DNA from: Candidatus Shapirobacteria bacterium
GTDB taxonomy: Bacteria > Patescibacteriota > Microgenomatia > UBA12405
Length of the DNA stretch: 13,429 nucleotides
Direction: 5' to 3'
Assembly: GCA_028709405.1 (NCBI GenBank)
Contig: JAQVXB010000009.1
Location: 1 to 13,429, forward strand
Positions 11,916 through 13,429 of the stretch are shown piece after piece; position 1 is the first letter of the stretch; every line of letters begins with the position of its first letter. Below the pieces are notes generated by a model. It was given only the letters and a program-made list of their open reading frames with translations. It was not told the DNA's origin and made no database searches. The position numbers were made by a program, and so were the translations under genes.

Positions 11916-13429
11916 TTATTGAACAACCTCGCCTTCTTCGGCTTCTTTTTTATCATCAGCCTTTTTAGAATCTTCTTTTGAAGGTTCGTCAGTTGGTTGA
12001 GCTTCTGGGCCGCCAGTTGGTGGTTGTTGTTGTTGATAAATAGCTGCGCCAACGGTTTGAAGAATTTGATTTAATTCTTCGGCTGCTTTGTCGAGTTCAT
12101 CTTTATTAGCATCAGTTTTAGCTAAAACTTCACGAGCAGTTTTAAGTTGGGTTTCAATTTTTTCCTTATCTTCTGGTTTAACCTTATCGGAAAAATCTTT
12201 TAAAGTTTTTTCGCCGGAAAAAATAGTACCATCAAGTTTATTACGGCTTTCAGCAAGACCTTTTTTCTCTTCATCTTCTCGAGCATGGGCTTCAGCCTCT
12301 TTTTTCATTTGCTCAACTTCTTCCTCTTTAAGGTTAGTGGCATTTTGAATGGTAATCTTTTGCTCTTTATTGGTCCCTTTATCCTTGGCAGAAACAGAGA
12401 GAATACCGTTACTGTCGATATCGAAAGTGACTTCGATTTGAGGAGTACCACGAGGAGCTGGAGGAATACCATCTAAAACAAAGCGACCGAGAGTTTTATT
12501 ATCGATAGCCATAGGACGTTCACCTTGGAGCACATTTATTTCCACTTGAGGTTGACTGTCAGCGTAGGTAGTAAAAACTTGAGATTTTTTAGTAGGAACA
12601 GTAGTGTTTCGGTCGATTAAAGGAGTTCTAACACCACCGGCAGTTTCGATTCCAAGAGTTAAAGGAGTAACATCCAAAAGAACAACATCTTTAACTTCGC
12701 CAGTTAAAACAGCACCTTGGACAGCGGCGCCAATAGCAACAACTTCATCTGGATTGACAGTATTGTTTAATTCTTTGCCAAAGAAGTTTTTAACGACTTC
12801 TTGAACTTTAGGCATACGGGTCATACCACCAACCATAATAATTTCTTTAATATCGCCTTTAGTAACTTTGGCATCTTTGAGAGCCTTTTCGACTGGAGCA
12901 ATGGTTTTTTGAATTAAATCATCAACTAATTTTTCCAATTCAGAGCGGGTCAATTTTTTGGTTAAATGTAAAGGTTGGCCATCTTTTTGAGTAATAAATG
13001 GTAGATTAATTTCGGTTTCGGCAGCTGACGAAAGTTCAATTTTGGCTTTTTCAGCAGCTTCACGAACACGCTGTAAAGCTTGAGGATCTTTACTGAGATC
13101 AACACCGTTTTGTTTTTGGAAATCTTCTGTAATCCAATTGATAATTTTTTGATCAAAATCATCACCACCAAGGAAGGTATCCCCGTTGGTAGCCTTGACT
13201 TCAAAAATACCATCGCCAATTTCAAGAATAGAAATATCAAAAGTACCACCACCTAAATCATAGACAGCAACTAATTCATTACCTTTTTTGTCTAAACCAT
13301 AGGCTAAAGCAGCGGCTGTTGGTTCATTAACAATGCGTTGAACATTAAGTCCAGCAATCTCTCCAGCCTGTTTAGTGGCTTGGCGTTGAGAATCATCAAA
13401 ATAAGCAGGAACAGTTATAACAGCATCAG
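11916..13429 (-). CDS. dnaK: Chaperone DnaK (Hsp70), N-terminus beyond window
   Basis: The frame is open from 13427 through the window edge to a stop at 11916, giving 503 residues. About 135 N-terminal residues are missing because the window ends. Seen in order are VITVPAYFDDSQR (actin-like ATPase core), DLGGGTFDIS (phosphate loop), GGDDFD, VGGMTRMPKVQ (adenosine site), the linker DVVLLDVTPLTLGIE, and the substrate-binding beta domain including INVLQGERPMA. The helical lid and a Gln- and Glu/Lys-rich tail ending GEVVQ follow. An EEVD end is absent, as expected for bacteria. It binds exposed hydrophobic peptides in an ATP cycle run with DnaJ and GrpE. The TTG at 12953 is an internal Leu codon, not a start. 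No frameshift is seen. dnaJ lies downstream as its partner. Confidence 0.97.
   Translation of the reverse strand, partial: DAVITVPAYFDDSQRQATKQAGEIAGLNVQRIVNEPTAAALAYGLDKKGNELVAVYDLGGGTFDISILEIGDGIFEVKATNGDTFLGGDDFDQKIINWITEDFQKQNGVDLSKDPQALQRVREAAEKAKIELSSAAETEINLPFITQKDGQPLHLTKKLTRSELEKLVDDLIQKTIAPVEKALKDAKVTKGDIKEIIMVGGMTRMPKVQEVVKNFFGKELNNTVNPDEVVAIGAAVQGAVLTGEVKDVVLLDVTPLTLGIETAGGVRTPLIDRNTTVPTKKSQVFTTYADSQPQVEINVLQGERPMAIDNKTLGRFVLDGIPPAPRGTPQIEVTFDIDSNGILSVSAKDKGTNKEQKITIQNATNLKEEEVEQMKKEAEAHAREDEEKKGLAESRNKLDGTIFSGEKTLKDFSDKVKPEDKEKIETQLKTAREVLAKTDANKDELDKAAEELNQILQTVGAAIYQQQQPPTGGPEAQPTDEPSKEDSKKADDKKEAEEGEVVQ

Noticed and set aside
12951..12953. Start of a separate gene at 12953 (TTG)
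   Set aside because: The dnaK frame is open without a break from 13427 to 11916, and this TTG encodes an internal Leu in the LTRSELEKL stretch.
12962..13252. 96-codon minus-strand reading frame
   Set aside because: It is out of frame inside dnaK and its translation is low-complexity Leu/Lys/Val, as expected for a shadow of an AT-rich gene.
1..13429. UGA read as an amino acid, as in some CPR lineages
   Set aside because: All genes read through their full family length with the standard code and need no in-frame UGA.

Overview
The window is AT-rich and gene-dense. Every supported gene lies on the minus strand, so the biological reading order runs from high to low coordinates. The proteins are bacterial and mostly short or stripped-down versions of their families: IF-2 without N-terminal domains, DnaJ without a zinc finger, ProRS without the editing insert, a Lon-like ATPase without a protease, and a DHH-like protein without its catalytic residues. 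RNase J with PNPase, the lineage-specific look of several proteins and the missing accessory genes point to a Candidate Phyla Radiation (Patescibacteria) genome, probably Microgenomates-like. That placement is an inference from family knowledge, not from a search. The standard genetic code fits, and no tRNA or rRNA gene was seen.

Layout in transcription order. dnaK (N-terminus cut by the window edge) is followed by a leaderless-looking dnaJ and a strong terminator. A condensed nusA - infB - DHH-like cluster comes next and ends at a clear terminator (7689-7716). Then follows an unusual block at 7181-7688: a good promoter, a possible 29-codon leader ORF, a hairpin whose loop can pair with the Shine-Dalgarno (SD) sequence, an unrecognised 82-residue protein, a large hairpin, and an enclosing 12-nt inverted repeat. 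rpsO, with its own extended -10 promoter and a possible autoregulatory leader, is followed by pnp and a terminator. After that come a protease-less Lon-like AAA+ protein, RNase J, proS and the first 59 codons of a probable ftsK, which runs off the window.

Functionally the window combines protein folding (DnaK/DnaJ), transcription elongation and termination (NusA), translation (IF-2, S15, ProRS) and RNA turnover (PNPase, RNase J). The order nusA-infB-(nrnA position)-rpsO-pnp is the ancestral bacterial order with rbfA, truB and ribF absent.

The most interesting signals are these. Five genes carry TATAAT or TATACT exactly 5-7 nt before ATG and have no SD, implying leaderless mRNAs. The Lon-like ATPase ends at its AAA+ module and has lost the usual pore-loop Tyr-Ile. 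RNase J has Gly in place of the His metal ligand of its HGE motif. The DHH-like protein has SPS where DHH should be. The 7181-7688 block is compact and RNA-rich, and its gene is unknown.
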